A DNA stretch of 64,000 nucleotides from a virus, in IMG/VR virus record IMGVR_UViG_3300028920_000056, positions 1-64,000 of that record; one strand, given 5' to 3'. Below the pieces are notes generated by a model. That model made no database searches. It saw nothing but the letters and a program-made list of their open reading frames with translations, and was not told the origin of the DNA. Every line of letters begins with the position of its first letter. Position 1 is the first letter of the stretch. Both the position numbers and the translations under genes were made by a program. This document shows, one piece after another, positions 50,442 to 56,771 of this stretch.

Positions 50442-50467
50442 AGGGCTAGTCAACTAGCCCTTTTTTG
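50442..50467 (+). terminator. Rho-independent terminator, probably bidirectional
   Basis: An 8-bp stem (AGGGCTAG / CTAGCCCT) with loop TCAA is followed by TTTTTGTG on plus and preceded by A-rich sequence (AAATAAG), which gives a T-rich tract on the minus side. It lies between converging genes. Confidence 0.8.
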
Positions 50468-50469
50468 TG

Positions 50470-50844
50470 TTAGTCAACGATTTCATATGGGACTTGTTTA
50501 TCAAATTTTAAAGTAGGAATATCAAAATAAATTATAAAACTAAAACCATAAACATTATCTATATCTTTTAATGGTATGTCGATATTTATATAAAGACTGT
50601 TATCATCTTCAATATAGTCTTCAATATATATGATGGCGGTAGGAGATTCTTTTGATAATTTAAAGCCTTCATCTTTTATGAAAGGAATTAAATCTTGAGG
50701 AGCTAAATAATTCCAGAAATTTTTCAATTTAATCTCTTGGTCTTCATAATATTCCGGATAAAATATTTTTTTAATAATAATACGAGAAAGTTCAGCTAAT
50801 ACATATTTCTTAATTTTTATCTCTAAATTATCATGTTCATTCAT
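50470..50844 (-). CDS. Hypothetical minus-strand protein
   Basis: This is the only clear minus-strand gene of the window. The 124-residue acidic product begins MNEHDNLEIKIKKYVLAELSRIIIKKIFYPEYYEDQ, carrying the I-I-K-K-I-F motif near the N-terminus as at 48598. The rest is beta-rich. A promoter motif lies directly upstream, with no RBS (leaderless layout), and the shared terminator at 50442 ends it. An inverted small gene is the simplest explanation. Function is unknown. Confidence 0.7.
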   Translation of the reverse strand: MNEHDNLEIKIKKYVLAELSRIIIKKIFYPEYYEDQEIKLKNFWNYLAPQDLIPFIKDEGFKLSKESPTAIIYIEDYIEDDNSLYINIDIPLKDIDNVYGFSFIIYFDIPTLKFDKQVPYEIVD

Positions 50845-50859
50845 AGAATTATCTTTGCA
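50842..50859 (-). promoter_or_regulatory. Minus-strand phage promoter motif
   Basis: On the minus strand the sequence reads TGCAAAGATAATTCTATG, ending in the start codon of the gene at 50844. It is almost identical to the element at 55236 (TGCAAAGATAAATATATATG), which strongly supports the motif as directional. Confidence 0.6.
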
Positions 50860-50874
50860 TAATTGATTAAAATG
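50857..50874 (+). promoter_or_regulatory. GCATAATT-type promoter element
   Basis: GCATAATTGATTAAAATG ends at the start codon of the gene at 50872 and overlaps the minus-strand motif at TGCA. Divergent promoters sharing bases may exclude each other. Confidence 0.45.
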
Positions 50875-51153
50875 AATAAAAAAGAAACAACTAAAAAATT
50901 ATTAAAAGATCAGACATGTGACTCATGTATATACAGATGGAGTAGTGTTGGTAAATATCATTGCACTTCAAAAAATATGAAAAATAACACATGTAAACGC
51001 TATATAAATGATAGAGGACTAAGTGAAGAAGCTTATAACAAAATGCAAGAAATGAGAATGAGAGTAAGACTAGAAATAGAAAAATCATTAGAAGAAACTA
51101 TAAAGTTAAATAGAGAAATAAGGAGTGGCAAATGGGATTACTCAAAAAAATAA
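50872..51153 (+). CDS. Four-cysteine mini-protein
   Basis: The 93-residue product opens with M-N-K-K-E-T-T-K-K-L-L-K-D-Q-T-C-D-S-C and has Cys again near 34 and 43. A charged helical tail (about 50-93) follows. The four Cys spacing (CxxC, then two single Cys) defines the family that continues in the next three genes. No RBS is seen; the start overlaps a promoter element. An upstream in-frame TTG at 50863 is less likely. Confidence 0.65.
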   Translation: MNKKETTKKLLKDQTCDSCIYRWSSVGKYHCTSKNMKNNTCKRYINDRGLSEEAYNKMQEMRMRVRLEIEKSLEETIKLNREIRSGKWDYSKK

Positions 51154-51311
51154 CTAAGCGACTATTAAAAGATCAGACATGTGATGACTGTTTTTGGTTT
51201 TGGAATCCATACAATTGGAGACATGTTCCCGGAGGTTTTTGCTGTTGGAAACATGTTAGACCCACAGAAGAAGGATGTTCTTCATGGAAAAAGAGAGAAC
51301 AAAGAAAATAG
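51132..51311 (+). CDS. Four-cysteine mini-protein
   Basis: The 59-residue product MGLLKKITKRLLKDQTCDDC… repeats the L-L-K-D-Q-T-C-D-x-C opening of the previous gene and has Cys at 37, 38 and 49 plus many Trp. RBS is AGGAG within the previous gene, which it overlaps by 22 bases. Zinc binding is inferred. The region is a tandem array with overlapping frames. Confidence 0.65.
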   Translation: MGLLKKITKRLLKDQTCDDCFWFWNPYNWRHVPGGFCCWKHVRPTEEGCSSWKKREQRK

Positions 51312-51451
51312 TTATTAATTTACTTAAAGAAAAAACATGTGATAATTGTGTGTGGAAAAATGAGCATACAACATCTTGGTGTGGAATACAAGGAAATAAG
51401 CCGTCAGCCGGAACATGTATATTTTGGAGAATGTGGTTACCAGAGAGATGA
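51284..51451 (+). CDS. Four-cysteine mini-protein
   Basis: The 55-residue product (MEKERTKKIVINLLKEKTCDNC…) has C-D-N-C, then Cys at 33 and 45, and a Trp-rich end (FWRMWLPER). It overlaps the previous gene by 28 bases in another frame. RBS is AAGGA 12 bases upstream. Function is unknown. Confidence 0.65.
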   Translation: MEKERTKKIVINLLKEKTCDNCVWKNEHTTSWCGIQGNKPSAGTCIFWRMWLPER

Positions 51452-51456
51452 TTAGC

Positions 51457-51624
51457 ATGAATGAGTCACAAGAAGAAAGAAGAGAAAGAACTAAAAGATT
51501 GTTACATGATGCATCATGTGATAATTGTATCTATCGTTTTAAAGCCCCTCATTATTGGAACTGTAGTTTTTACCGTGATAGACCAATGAAAAATTTGTGC
51601 ATAAATTGGTCTCTCCAAAGATAG
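51457..51624 (+). CDS. Four-cysteine mini-protein
   Basis: The 55-residue product (MNESQEERRERTKRLLHDASCDNC…) ends C-I-N-W-S-L-Q-R. The ATG at 51457 has GAGAG 9 bases upstream; another ATG at 51448 is also in frame. It is the fourth member in tandem. All four keep CxxC and a final C-x-x-[FW]. Function is unknown. Confidence 0.65.
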   Translation: MNESQEERRERTKRLLHDASCDNCIYRFKAPHYWNCSFYRDRPMKNLCINWSLQR

Positions 51625-51625
51625 C

Positions 51626-51653
51626 TTCGACATGGCATTATGATAATATCATA
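51626..51653 (+). promoter_or_regulatory. Promoter-like element
   Basis: TTCGACATGG (51626) is followed by TATGATAATATCAT. The first part recurs before the gene at 44553 (TTTCGACACGG), so the two may share an early-type promoter. RBS AGGAGG of the next gene follows. Confidence 0.4.
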
Positions 51654-51664
51654 GGAGGTAATAT

Positions 51665-52165
51665 ATGACAAAGACCCCACATGATAATAATTATATTTCT
51701 AATTCATTTCAAAATCGTATAGAAGTTAATTTAGCTAATATAAGTCGCTCAAAAGATGATAAATTTATATTATTAGGTGTTCATTATATAATAAAGGGAT
51801 TTAAATGTGAATTATGCAAACACCGTGATTGTTTATATGCTTATACCATAAAAAATGTAGAAACTAATGCTGATATGGTAGTTGGCAGCGAATGTATTAA
51901 GCATTTTAAAGCTAAGGGTTGTAACATTGATTTAGCAGCTGGTCTAAAGAAAAGAGTTAAAAGCATCACAAGAAAAATGAAGCGTTATATGAAAAAATAT
52001 TTAGACAAAGATGGTTATAAAGAAATGTCAGTAGAACAGAAGAGAGAGCTCACTGCTAAATTATTTGTTAAACAACAATTGAAAGAACAACTCAGAGGTG
52101 AAAGCAAAAAGAAAGTAATGTTATCAGAAGATGAAGTGTTAAAAATTCTTAAATATGAAGAATAG
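51665..52165 (+). CDS. Treble-clef-like zinc-binding protein
   Basis: The 166-residue product has F-K-C-E-L-C-K-H-R-D-C-L-Y-A-Y-T-I-K-N and G-S-E-C-I-K-H-F (about 48-82), with C-x-x-C and a C-x-x-H pair, as in treble-clef proteins that bind zinc and nucleic acid. A Lys/Arg-rich helical tail of 80 residues follows. RBS AGGAGG. It precedes the tandem paralogue array by 2 bases. Confidence 0.65.
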   Translation: MTKTPHDNNYISNSFQNRIEVNLANISRSKDDKFILLGVHYIIKGFKCELCKHRDCLYAYTIKNVETNADMVVGSECIKHFKAKGCNIDLAAGLKKRVKSITRKMKRYMKKYLDKDGYKEMSVEQKRELTAKLFVKQQLKEQLRGESKKKVMLSEDEVLKILKYEE

Positions 52166-52167
52166 TT

Positions 52168-52428
52168 ATGGTTGTTGAACACTATTCACAAATTAAACTT
52201 AATAAGCTTTATTATTTTTGGTTTACTGCACAACCTACTAAAAGTGCATATATTATATTTCGTGAATTTGAAAAAGAAACGTATATTTTTTATGTAGAAG
52301 TTTATGATGATAACAATGGCAAATATAATACTTTAGTCCCAATTGAAGTAATTAGCAAGGGACAACTTATAGAAGTAGTAGATGACAAGTTTAAACTTAA
52401 GTTGGCCCTTAAGGGTTTGACAGAATGA
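52168..52428 (+). CDS. Tandem array member 1 (KLxLKGL tag)
   Basis: The 86-residue product ends K-L-K-L-A-L-K-G-L-T-E. The body is beta-rich (LYYFWFTAQPTKSAYIIFREFEKETYIFYVEVYD). It opens an array of nine small genes on 52168-54337 with overlapping stop-start pairs and a conserved ending. Bodies differ. The AAGGG in the tag codons is the next RBS. Function is unknown. Confidence 0.7.
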   Translation: MVVEHYSQIKLNKLYYFWFTAQPTKSAYIIFREFEKETYIFYVEVYDDNNGKYNTLVPIEVISKGQLIEVVDDKFKLKLALKGLTE

Positions 52429-52661
52429 AATTTGAAGATTTAAAAGTAGATATATTATATGTTGCTGATTATGATGGGCACTATCTCTATTTTATACCAC
52501 GTAAACTACTCAGGGGTCAATTTTGGAGTATTAGTATGATTGACCATCAAAAGAATGTTGTTAGCTCGATGTTACATATAGATGTTTTTATGAAAGCAAC
52601 TTCTGTGAGGAAAGCAACAAAAAAAGAAATTACTACTCTAAGCTTGAAAGGGTTGTTGTGA
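52425..52661 (+). CDS. Tandem array member 2
   Basis: The 78-residue product begins M-K-F-E-D-L-K-V-D-I-L-Y, like member 3 and the gene at 59527, and ends T-T-L-S-L-K-G-L-L. The middle has strands with many aromatic residues. It overlaps both neighbours by 3-4 bases. Confidence 0.7.
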   Translation: MKFEDLKVDILYVADYDGHYLYFIPRKLLRGQFWSISMIDHQKNVVSSMLHIDVFMKATSVRKATKKEITTLSLKGLL

Positions 52662-52915
52662 ACATAAAAATAAATTTTGAAGACTTAGAAGTTAATCATT
52701 TATATTGTTATGAGTGTGTTGATAATAATTATCATTATAAAGGAGTTAGCAAATATTTTATAGTTCTTAAAAAGTTTATACGCAAAGAGAGTCATTTAGT
52801 AAGATGGTATAATGGTATGGGTGAAATACATTATCAAGCATTATTCTCGGGATTTTTTCGTGAAGTTAAAGATATAAAAGAAAAGACTAAATTGATGCTG
52901 AAAGGATTGTTGTGA
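52658..52915 (+). CDS. Tandem array member 3 (GTG start)
   Basis: The 85-residue product starts with GTG, which overlaps the previous TGA, and reads M-N-I-K-I-N-F-E-D-L-E-V-N-H-L-Y. It ends K-L-M-L-K-G-L-L. The RBS AAAGGG is in the previous tag codons. Confidence 0.7.
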   Translation: MNIKINFEDLEVNHLYCYECVDNNYHYKGVSKYFIVLKKFIRKESHLVRWYNGMGEIHYQALFSGFFREVKDIKEKTKLMLKGLL

Positions 52916-53160
52916 GATTAAACGTAGATGACTATTTGTTAGTAAGATATGGAGACCCTCGCAAAACATCATTTTTTTTAGTTACAAATCGCAGTGCAGC
53001 AGATGACAATGTCGTTTTTGGAATATATATGTCGACAGATAGAGTAATCAATGTTAATGCAGCAATCTCTATTTATGCAATTGAAAGAAGTGACATATTT
53101 GTTAGTAAAATAACAAATAAAAAACTTATTACTAAACTACAACTAAGAGGTTTAGTATGA
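52912..53160 (+). CDS. Tandem array member 4 (GTG start)
   Basis: The 82-residue product starts GTG (M-R-L-N-V-D-D-Y-L-L-V) and ends I-T-K-L-Q-L-R-G-L-V. Its last 30 bases are identical to those of member 5, a sign of recent duplication or conversion at the 3' end only, because the bodies differ. Confidence 0.7.
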   Translation: MRLNVDDYLLVRYGDPRKTSFFLVTNRSAADDNVVFGIYMSTDRVINVNAAISIYAIERSDIFVSKITNKKLITKLQLRGLV

Positions 53161-53444
53161 CAGAACTAGAAAAAGCAGTAAATACAAAGATTGGAGATTA
53201 TTTAAAAATAGTAAACATTCCTAAATCTTTAAAGAGTGAATTATATTTTCTAGTTACTGAAATATATCCCGCTAAACCAACAACTAAAAACTTTATAAAA
53301 CTTAGTGGAACTATGTTGTTAGAAGATGGCGACCTTGTAAATTTAGATTTGGCTGCTAGTTTTTTTGAAAAGAATTTTTTACGAATATTTCCAATAACTA
53401 AACAAACTTTAATAACTAAACTACAACTAAGAGGTTTAGTATGA
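53157..53444 (+). CDS. Tandem array member 5
   Basis: The 95-residue product is the longest of the array. It reads K-I-G-D-Y-L-K-I-V-N near the start and ends I-T-K-L-Q-L-R-G-L-V. The AGAGG of the tag codons is the RBS of member 6. Confidence 0.7.
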   Translation: MTELEKAVNTKIGDYLKIVNIPKSLKSELYFLVTEIYPAKPTTKNFIKLSGTMLLEDGDLVNLDLAASFFEKNFLRIFPITKQTLITKLQLRGLV

Positions 53445-53680
53445 CAATATTTGACGATCTTAATGAAGAAGTTTATACAATACTAGATTCTGATGAAGAA
53501 CTTAAAGGGCCCTTTTATTTAATAAAAAGAAAAGACACACATTTTTATTTTGGATCACTACTTACACTAAATAATAAAATTGAGCATGATATTGCAATAC
53601 GAATAGATGGAAATATTGTTGTCAAAAAAATAATTAATAATAAGCTCATAACTAAACTTAAACTGAAAGGATTGGTATGA
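53441..53680 (+). CDS. Tandem array member 6
   Basis: The 79-residue acidic product contains E-E-V-Y-T-I-L-D-S near the start, a beta middle (LKGPFYLIKRKDTHFYFGS) and ends I-T-K-L-K-L-K-G-L-V. It is typical of the array. Confidence 0.7.
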   Translation: MTIFDDLNEEVYTILDSDEELKGPFYLIKRKDTHFYFGSLLTLNNKIEHDIAIRIDGNIVVKKIINNKLITKLKLKGLV

Positions 53681-53934
53681 TTAAAGGTGAGATTAAAATA
53701 AACGATTATCTTTATATTGATGACGATTTAGGAAGAAAATATTATTTAAAAGTTTCAAAATATCATTATCGTGAAGACACAGGTGAAATTTTTCTAATTA
53801 ATGGAATAGGATATAATATTAAATATGAAAAATCAATTATAACTTTGTCCTTATGGATTAATGGAGACGCAACTGTAACTATCATAACCAATCTTAAACA
53901 AATAACTAAACTTAAACTGAAAGGAATAATATGA
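53677..53934 (+). CDS. Tandem array member 7
   Basis: The 85-residue product contains I-K-I-N-D-Y-L-Y-I-D-D-D and ends I-T-K-L-K-L-K-G-I-I. The next start overlaps by 4 bases. It is the nearest relative of members 4-6 by the N-D/G-D-Y opening. Confidence 0.7.
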   Translation: MIKGEIKINDYLYIDDDLGRKYYLKVSKYHYREDTGEIFLINGIGYNIKYEKSIITLSLWINGDATVTIITNLKQITKLKLKGII

Positions 53935-54200
53935 AGCCATTACAACTCAATGGATATTATATGTATCGAGTAACTTATAAAGAGTTTCATTATATTAATT
54001 ATTTCTATATTTGTCATATTGTTTCTATCCCTCCGGCACATTACATAATTAATATACTTACTCATAACATAATTAAAAATACAATAGTACTAAACGAACA
54101 TTCACCATTTTCACATAGTTGGTTTGAACGAAATATTACTAACTTAAAAAGGATAAATGATAATAAACTTATAACAAAACTGAAACTAAGAGGATTATGA
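53931..54200 (+). CDS. Tandem array member 8
   Basis: The 89-residue product starts M-K-P-L-Q-L-N-G-Y-Y-M-Y-R-V and ends I-T-K-L-K-L-R-G-L, one residue shorter at the end. Many Tyr, His and Ile. The array continues with a truncated copy. Confidence 0.7.
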   Translation: MKPLQLNGYYMYRVTYKEFHYINYFYICHIVSIPPAHYIINILTHNIIKNTIVLNEHSPFSHSWFERNITNLKRINDNKLITKLKLRGL

Positions 54201-54232
54201 TATGATTAAAATAATTTTAGAGATGTGGCCAC

Positions 54233-54337
54233 ATGGTTATGAAAAATAAGTACAAGCTATGCGAAGGTAGAATCGGAAACGATAAAAAAATAATAACAAA
54301 ATTAAACTTACTTGGACTTTTTTCTTTAAACTCATAA
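54233..54337 (+). pseudogene. Truncated ninth array member
   Basis: The 34-codon frame MVMKNKYKLCEGRIGNDKKI… ends I-I-T-K-L-N-L-L-G-L-F-S-L-N-S, matching the array tag with an extra tail. The body is lost. A preceding 15-codon frame (54202-54249) overlaps. It is most likely a remnant. Confidence 0.55.
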
Positions 54338-54350
54338 GATAAATATATGG
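54336..54350 (+). promoter_or_regulatory. Phage promoter motif
   Basis: AAGATAAATATATGG overlaps the first operator half of the gene at 54390 (see the operator entry), so binding there would block initiation. Confidence 0.55.
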
Positions 54351-54376
54351 CCATATACCTAGTTGGTATGGCCATA
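54346..54376 (+). promoter_or_regulatory. Paired palindromic operator
   Basis: Two identical 10-bp palindromes TATGGCCATA (54346-54355 and 54367-54376) start 21 bases apart, two turns of B-DNA. They lie between the promoter motif and the RBS of a gene whose product begins like a ribbon-helix-helix protein. The region could also fold as an RNA hairpin (GGCCATA / TATGGCC), which is an alternative reading. Confidence 0.55.
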
Positions 54377-54389
54377 ATGGAGTAATACA

Positions 54390-54707
54390 ATGGGAAAAAT
54401 AAAACCGGGCCTATCTATAGATGAAGAAATCTGGAAACAATTTAAAGAAAAGTTTAGTTCTAATGCATCTAAAAAAGCAGAAGAATTATTCAAAGAAGCA
54501 CTAGAAATAGAAATACCAAATATTTTAAATGCATGTGAAATTAATAGTGTAACTATACCAAACAGTTCTGAATGGAGTTTTAAATATTCAGAAGGATCAA
54601 TAAATTTAGATCATAATGTTTCATATTCTTGCGTAGATAATGGCAGTGATTTTGCAGATATAACTAGCTCATATACAACAGATTTAAAAGATATTATAAT
54701 TGAGTAA
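54390..54707 (+). CDS. Ribbon-helix-helix-like small protein
   Basis: The 105-residue product starts K-P-G-L-S-I-D-E-E-I-W-K-Q-F-K-E-K-F … A-S-K-K-A-E-E-L-F-K-E-A-L, a strand plus two helices as in MetJ/Arc or CopG-type regulators. The remaining 65 residues are beta-rich and acidic, perhaps an effector or multimerisation part. The palindromes before it may be its own operator. RBS GGAG 8 bases upstream. Confidence 0.55.
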   Translation: MGKIKPGLSIDEEIWKQFKEKFSSNASKKAEELFKEALEIEIPNILNACEINSVTIPNSSEWSFKYSEGSINLDHNVSYSCVDNGSDFADITSSYTTDLKDIIIE

Positions 54708-54717
54708 GGAGGTTATT

Positions 54718-55197
54718 ATGAGTGTTGGGGAACCAGATTTAACTTTAAATAATATTACTATTACCACAGAACATACAAGTTGGCCATATGTTACTAACGA
54801 AATATATTCAACTGGCACATATTACCCATATTTTGATCATATTTGGATAGGTGACCCATTACCAGAAAAGTGGGAGCCTTTACCTGGATGTGTTCCATGG
54901 GATGGTCCACTTGTTAATGAAAACAAATTACCAAACAATGTTGAAGAAATTTTAGAACAATTAAAAATACATATGGAGGGAAATAAAATGACTATGAATA
55001 TTTATGAGGTTTTAGTAATAGATCGCAAAGAATGCACAGTTCTAACAAAGCAAGATAACATTATTGCTAAAGATGAAAAATCTGCAATGTTAGAACTTGA
55101 CCTTAGCAAAGAAATTAAAGCTAAAGTTAAAAAGGACGAAATCGTATTTATCTTTACTAAAAAAGGCTCATTTGAGAAACTAGAAGATAAAGAATAA
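54718..55197 (+). CDS. Hypothetical two-part protein
   Basis: The N-terminal 90 residues are rich in Pro, Trp and Tyr (FDHIWIGDPLPEKWEPLPGCVPWDGP), and the C-terminal 60 form an alpha/beta unit (MNIYEVLVIDRKECTVLTKQDN…). A possible internal start at about 54988 (ATG after GGAGGG) would give the C-terminal unit alone. RBS AAGGAGG fixes the main start. The family is not recognised. A terminator follows. Confidence 0.6.
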   Translation: MSVGEPDLTLNNITITTEHTSWPYVTNEIYSTGTYYPYFDHIWIGDPLPEKWEPLPGCVPWDGPLVNENKLPNNVEEILEQLKIHMEGNKMTMNIYEVLVIDRKECTVLTKQDNIIAKDEKSAMLELDLSKEIKAKVKKDEIVFIFTKKGSFEKLEDKE

Positions 55198-55207
55198 TTA
55201 TTCAATT

Positions 55208-55236
55208 GGTAGTCTCTTAAGACTACCTTTTTTGTG
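55208..55236 (+). terminator. Rho-independent terminator
   Basis: Stem GGTAGTC / GACTACC with loop TCTTAA is followed by TTTTTTGTG. The next promoter motif starts 2 bases later. Confidence 0.88.
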
Positions 55237-55254
55237 CAAAGATAAATATATATG
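55236..55254 (+). promoter_or_regulatory. Phage promoter motif overlapping a start codon
   Basis: GCAAAGATAAATATATATG ends in the ATG of the gene at 55252. It is among the best matches in the window and lies directly behind a terminator. Confidence 0.6.
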
Positions 55255-55452
55255 ACAAGTGTGACTTACTATTATATAATAAAAACCTATAAAGCTGGTG
55301 ATTGGAAAGCAACATTTAGAATTACTAATAAAGTACTAGATGAAACTTGGATATGTGAAAAATTAAAAAACAAAAATGACATTTTTAAATTTATATTTAA
55401 TGATTATATAATAGACAATAAAATAGAGATTAAAGTAGAAATTAAAATATGA
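55252..55452 (+). CDS. Small protein with internal IF motif, likely leaderless
   Basis: The 66-residue product has N-D-I-F-K-F-I-F-N-D-Y about 15 residues before its end, followed by I-I-D-N-K-I-E-I-K-V-E-I. The tag is thus not always terminal. The start is within a promoter motif and lacks RBS. It overlaps a 14-codon remnant. Confidence 0.55.
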   Translation: MTSVTYYYIIKTYKAGDWKATFRITNKVLDETWICEKLKNKNDIFKFIFNDYIIDNKIEIKVEIKI

Positions 55453-55493
55453 AATATTATTATAAGTTGATAAAGGTAATATTTAATGACTAG
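55449..55493 (+). pseudogene. Tag remnant
   Basis: A 14-codon frame (MKYYYKLIKVIFND) consists of nearly only a start and the shared C-terminal tag. Its AAAGG serves as the RBS of the WG gene at 55486. It may be what is left of a small tagged gene, kept for the RBS. Confidence 0.45.
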
Positions 55494-56058
55494 AGAGCAA
55501 ATAAAGAAAAAATTAAATTTAAGTAGTATTGGCGATTTTCTTGAAGGCAGAGCTTGGGTCCAGAAAAATGGTAAATTTGGTCATGTTGACAAAAATGGCA
55601 ATATTACAACGCCAATAGTTTATGATGACGTTGGCAATTTCAAAGAAGGCAGAACTTGGGTTGAGAAAAATGGTAAATGCGGTCATGTTGATCTAAATAG
55701 TAAAGTAACAACGCCTATAATTTATGATAACGTTGGCAATTTCAAAGAAGGCAGAGCTCGAGTTAAGAAAAATGGTAAATGGGGTCATGTTGATAAAAAT
55801 GGCAATATAACAACGCCTATAATCTATGATGATGTTGGCTCTTTCCAAGAAGGCAAAGCTTGGGTCCAGAAAAACAATAAATATGGCCATGTTGATCTAA
55901 ATGGCAAAGTGACAACGCCAATAATTTATGACGATATTGGTTATTTCCAAGAAGGCAAAGGATGGGCGGAAATTAACAAAGTATATATTGATATAAATAA
56001 AAATGGTATACCAATTAAACATAAAGATTTTTATAATTTAATAAAAGGATTATTCTAA
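55486..56058 (+). CDS. WG-repeat protein with C-terminal LF tag
   Basis: The longest of the five paralogues (190 residues) has four full and one partial repeats and ends IKHKDFYNLIKGLF. Its repeats are most like those at 14.9-15.8 kb although 40 kb away, implying gene movement or conversion. The start MTREQIKKKLNL is that of the family. It overlaps the next start by one base. Confidence 0.8.
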   Translation: MTREQIKKKLNLSSIGDFLEGRAWVQKNGKFGHVDKNGNITTPIVYDDVGNFKEGRTWVEKNGKCGHVDLNSKVTTPIIYDNVGNFKEGRARVKKNGKWGHVDKNGNITTPIIYDDVGSFQEGKAWVQKNNKYGHVDLNGKVTTPIIYDDIGYFQEGKGWAEINKVYIDINKNGIPIKHKDFYNLIKGLF

Positions 56059-56504
56059 TGAAATATTTAGTTTGCATAAATCATGAAGGTATACAATGTA
56101 AAATGCAACTTGGGCATGAGCCTGAGAGGACAGAACTAGAAATTAAGAGTGCACAAAACAGAAATTTAATAAAAGAGATTTTCTTTAGAAAAGAAGATCC
56201 AAGAACAGATATATCTTTCATAAATGATCAAAAAGAGATAGCGGCTGAAATAATGAAGAAATATGATGTTAGCACTGGCTATTATGGATATCAAATACGC
56301 AAGACTACAATAGGTAAACATATTGAAGTAGTAGTTGACATGCCTGAAAAAGAGTTTAATAAATCACAAGGTAGTTTAGAAGGGGCAATCAATATTTTAC
56401 ATCATACTACAAAGTTGATGTCTCCTAAAGCAAAAACAAAAGATGCAGCAAAGATTGTATTGAAGTGGATCAACAGATTAGAGTCTGAGAAGGAGATTGA
56501 TTAA
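56058..56504 (+). CDS. Hypothetical protein with internal IF motif
   Basis: The 148-residue product has an N-terminal domain that ends R-N-L-I-K-E-I-F-F (about 36-44), followed by a helical domain of about 100 residues (…AAEIMKKYDVSTGYYGYQIRKTTIGKHIEVVVDMPEKEF…). As at 19704, the motif is internal. The family of the second domain is not recognised. RBS AAAAGG in the WG tag codons. Confidence 0.6.
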   Translation: MKYLVCINHEGIQCKMQLGHEPERTELEIKSAQNRNLIKEIFFRKEDPRTDISFINDQKEIAAEIMKKYDVSTGYYGYQIRKTTIGKHIEVVVDMPEKEFNKSQGSLEGAINILHHTTKLMSPKAKTKDAAKIVLKWINRLESEKEID

Positions 56505-56771
56505 ATGCTATGGGATGAATTCAAAGAAGGTGATATTGTTGAATATAAAGGATTACATGTTTTTAAAACATTTTTCTGGATAAGAAGAAAATTTAAGTCT
56601 GCTGAAAGGGCACTAGTTGTTGAGCTCATTAAGTGGAATAAAAACTCTAGATTTCATATTCATAAAATAAAATCTTACTGGGGAAAAAATTGGTTTAATG
56701 AAGAATGGAGACACAAACAATATACGACGTCAAGTAGAAAAGAATTATTTGATGAGATATTTAAGTCATGA
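56505..56771 (+). CDS. Small GD-type protein with C-terminal IF tag
   Basis: The 88-residue product has F-K-E-G-D-I-V-E-Y-K-G near the start and ends S-R-K-E-L-F-D-E-I-F-K-S. It is basic and Trp-rich and fits the small-barrel plan. AAGGAG in the previous gene is its RBS. Overlap of 4 bases with the next gene. Confidence 0.65.
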   Translation: MLWDEFKEGDIVEYKGLHVFKTFFWIRRKFKSAERALVVELIKWNKNSRFHIHKIKSYWGKNWFNEEWRHKQYTTSSRKELFDEIFKS

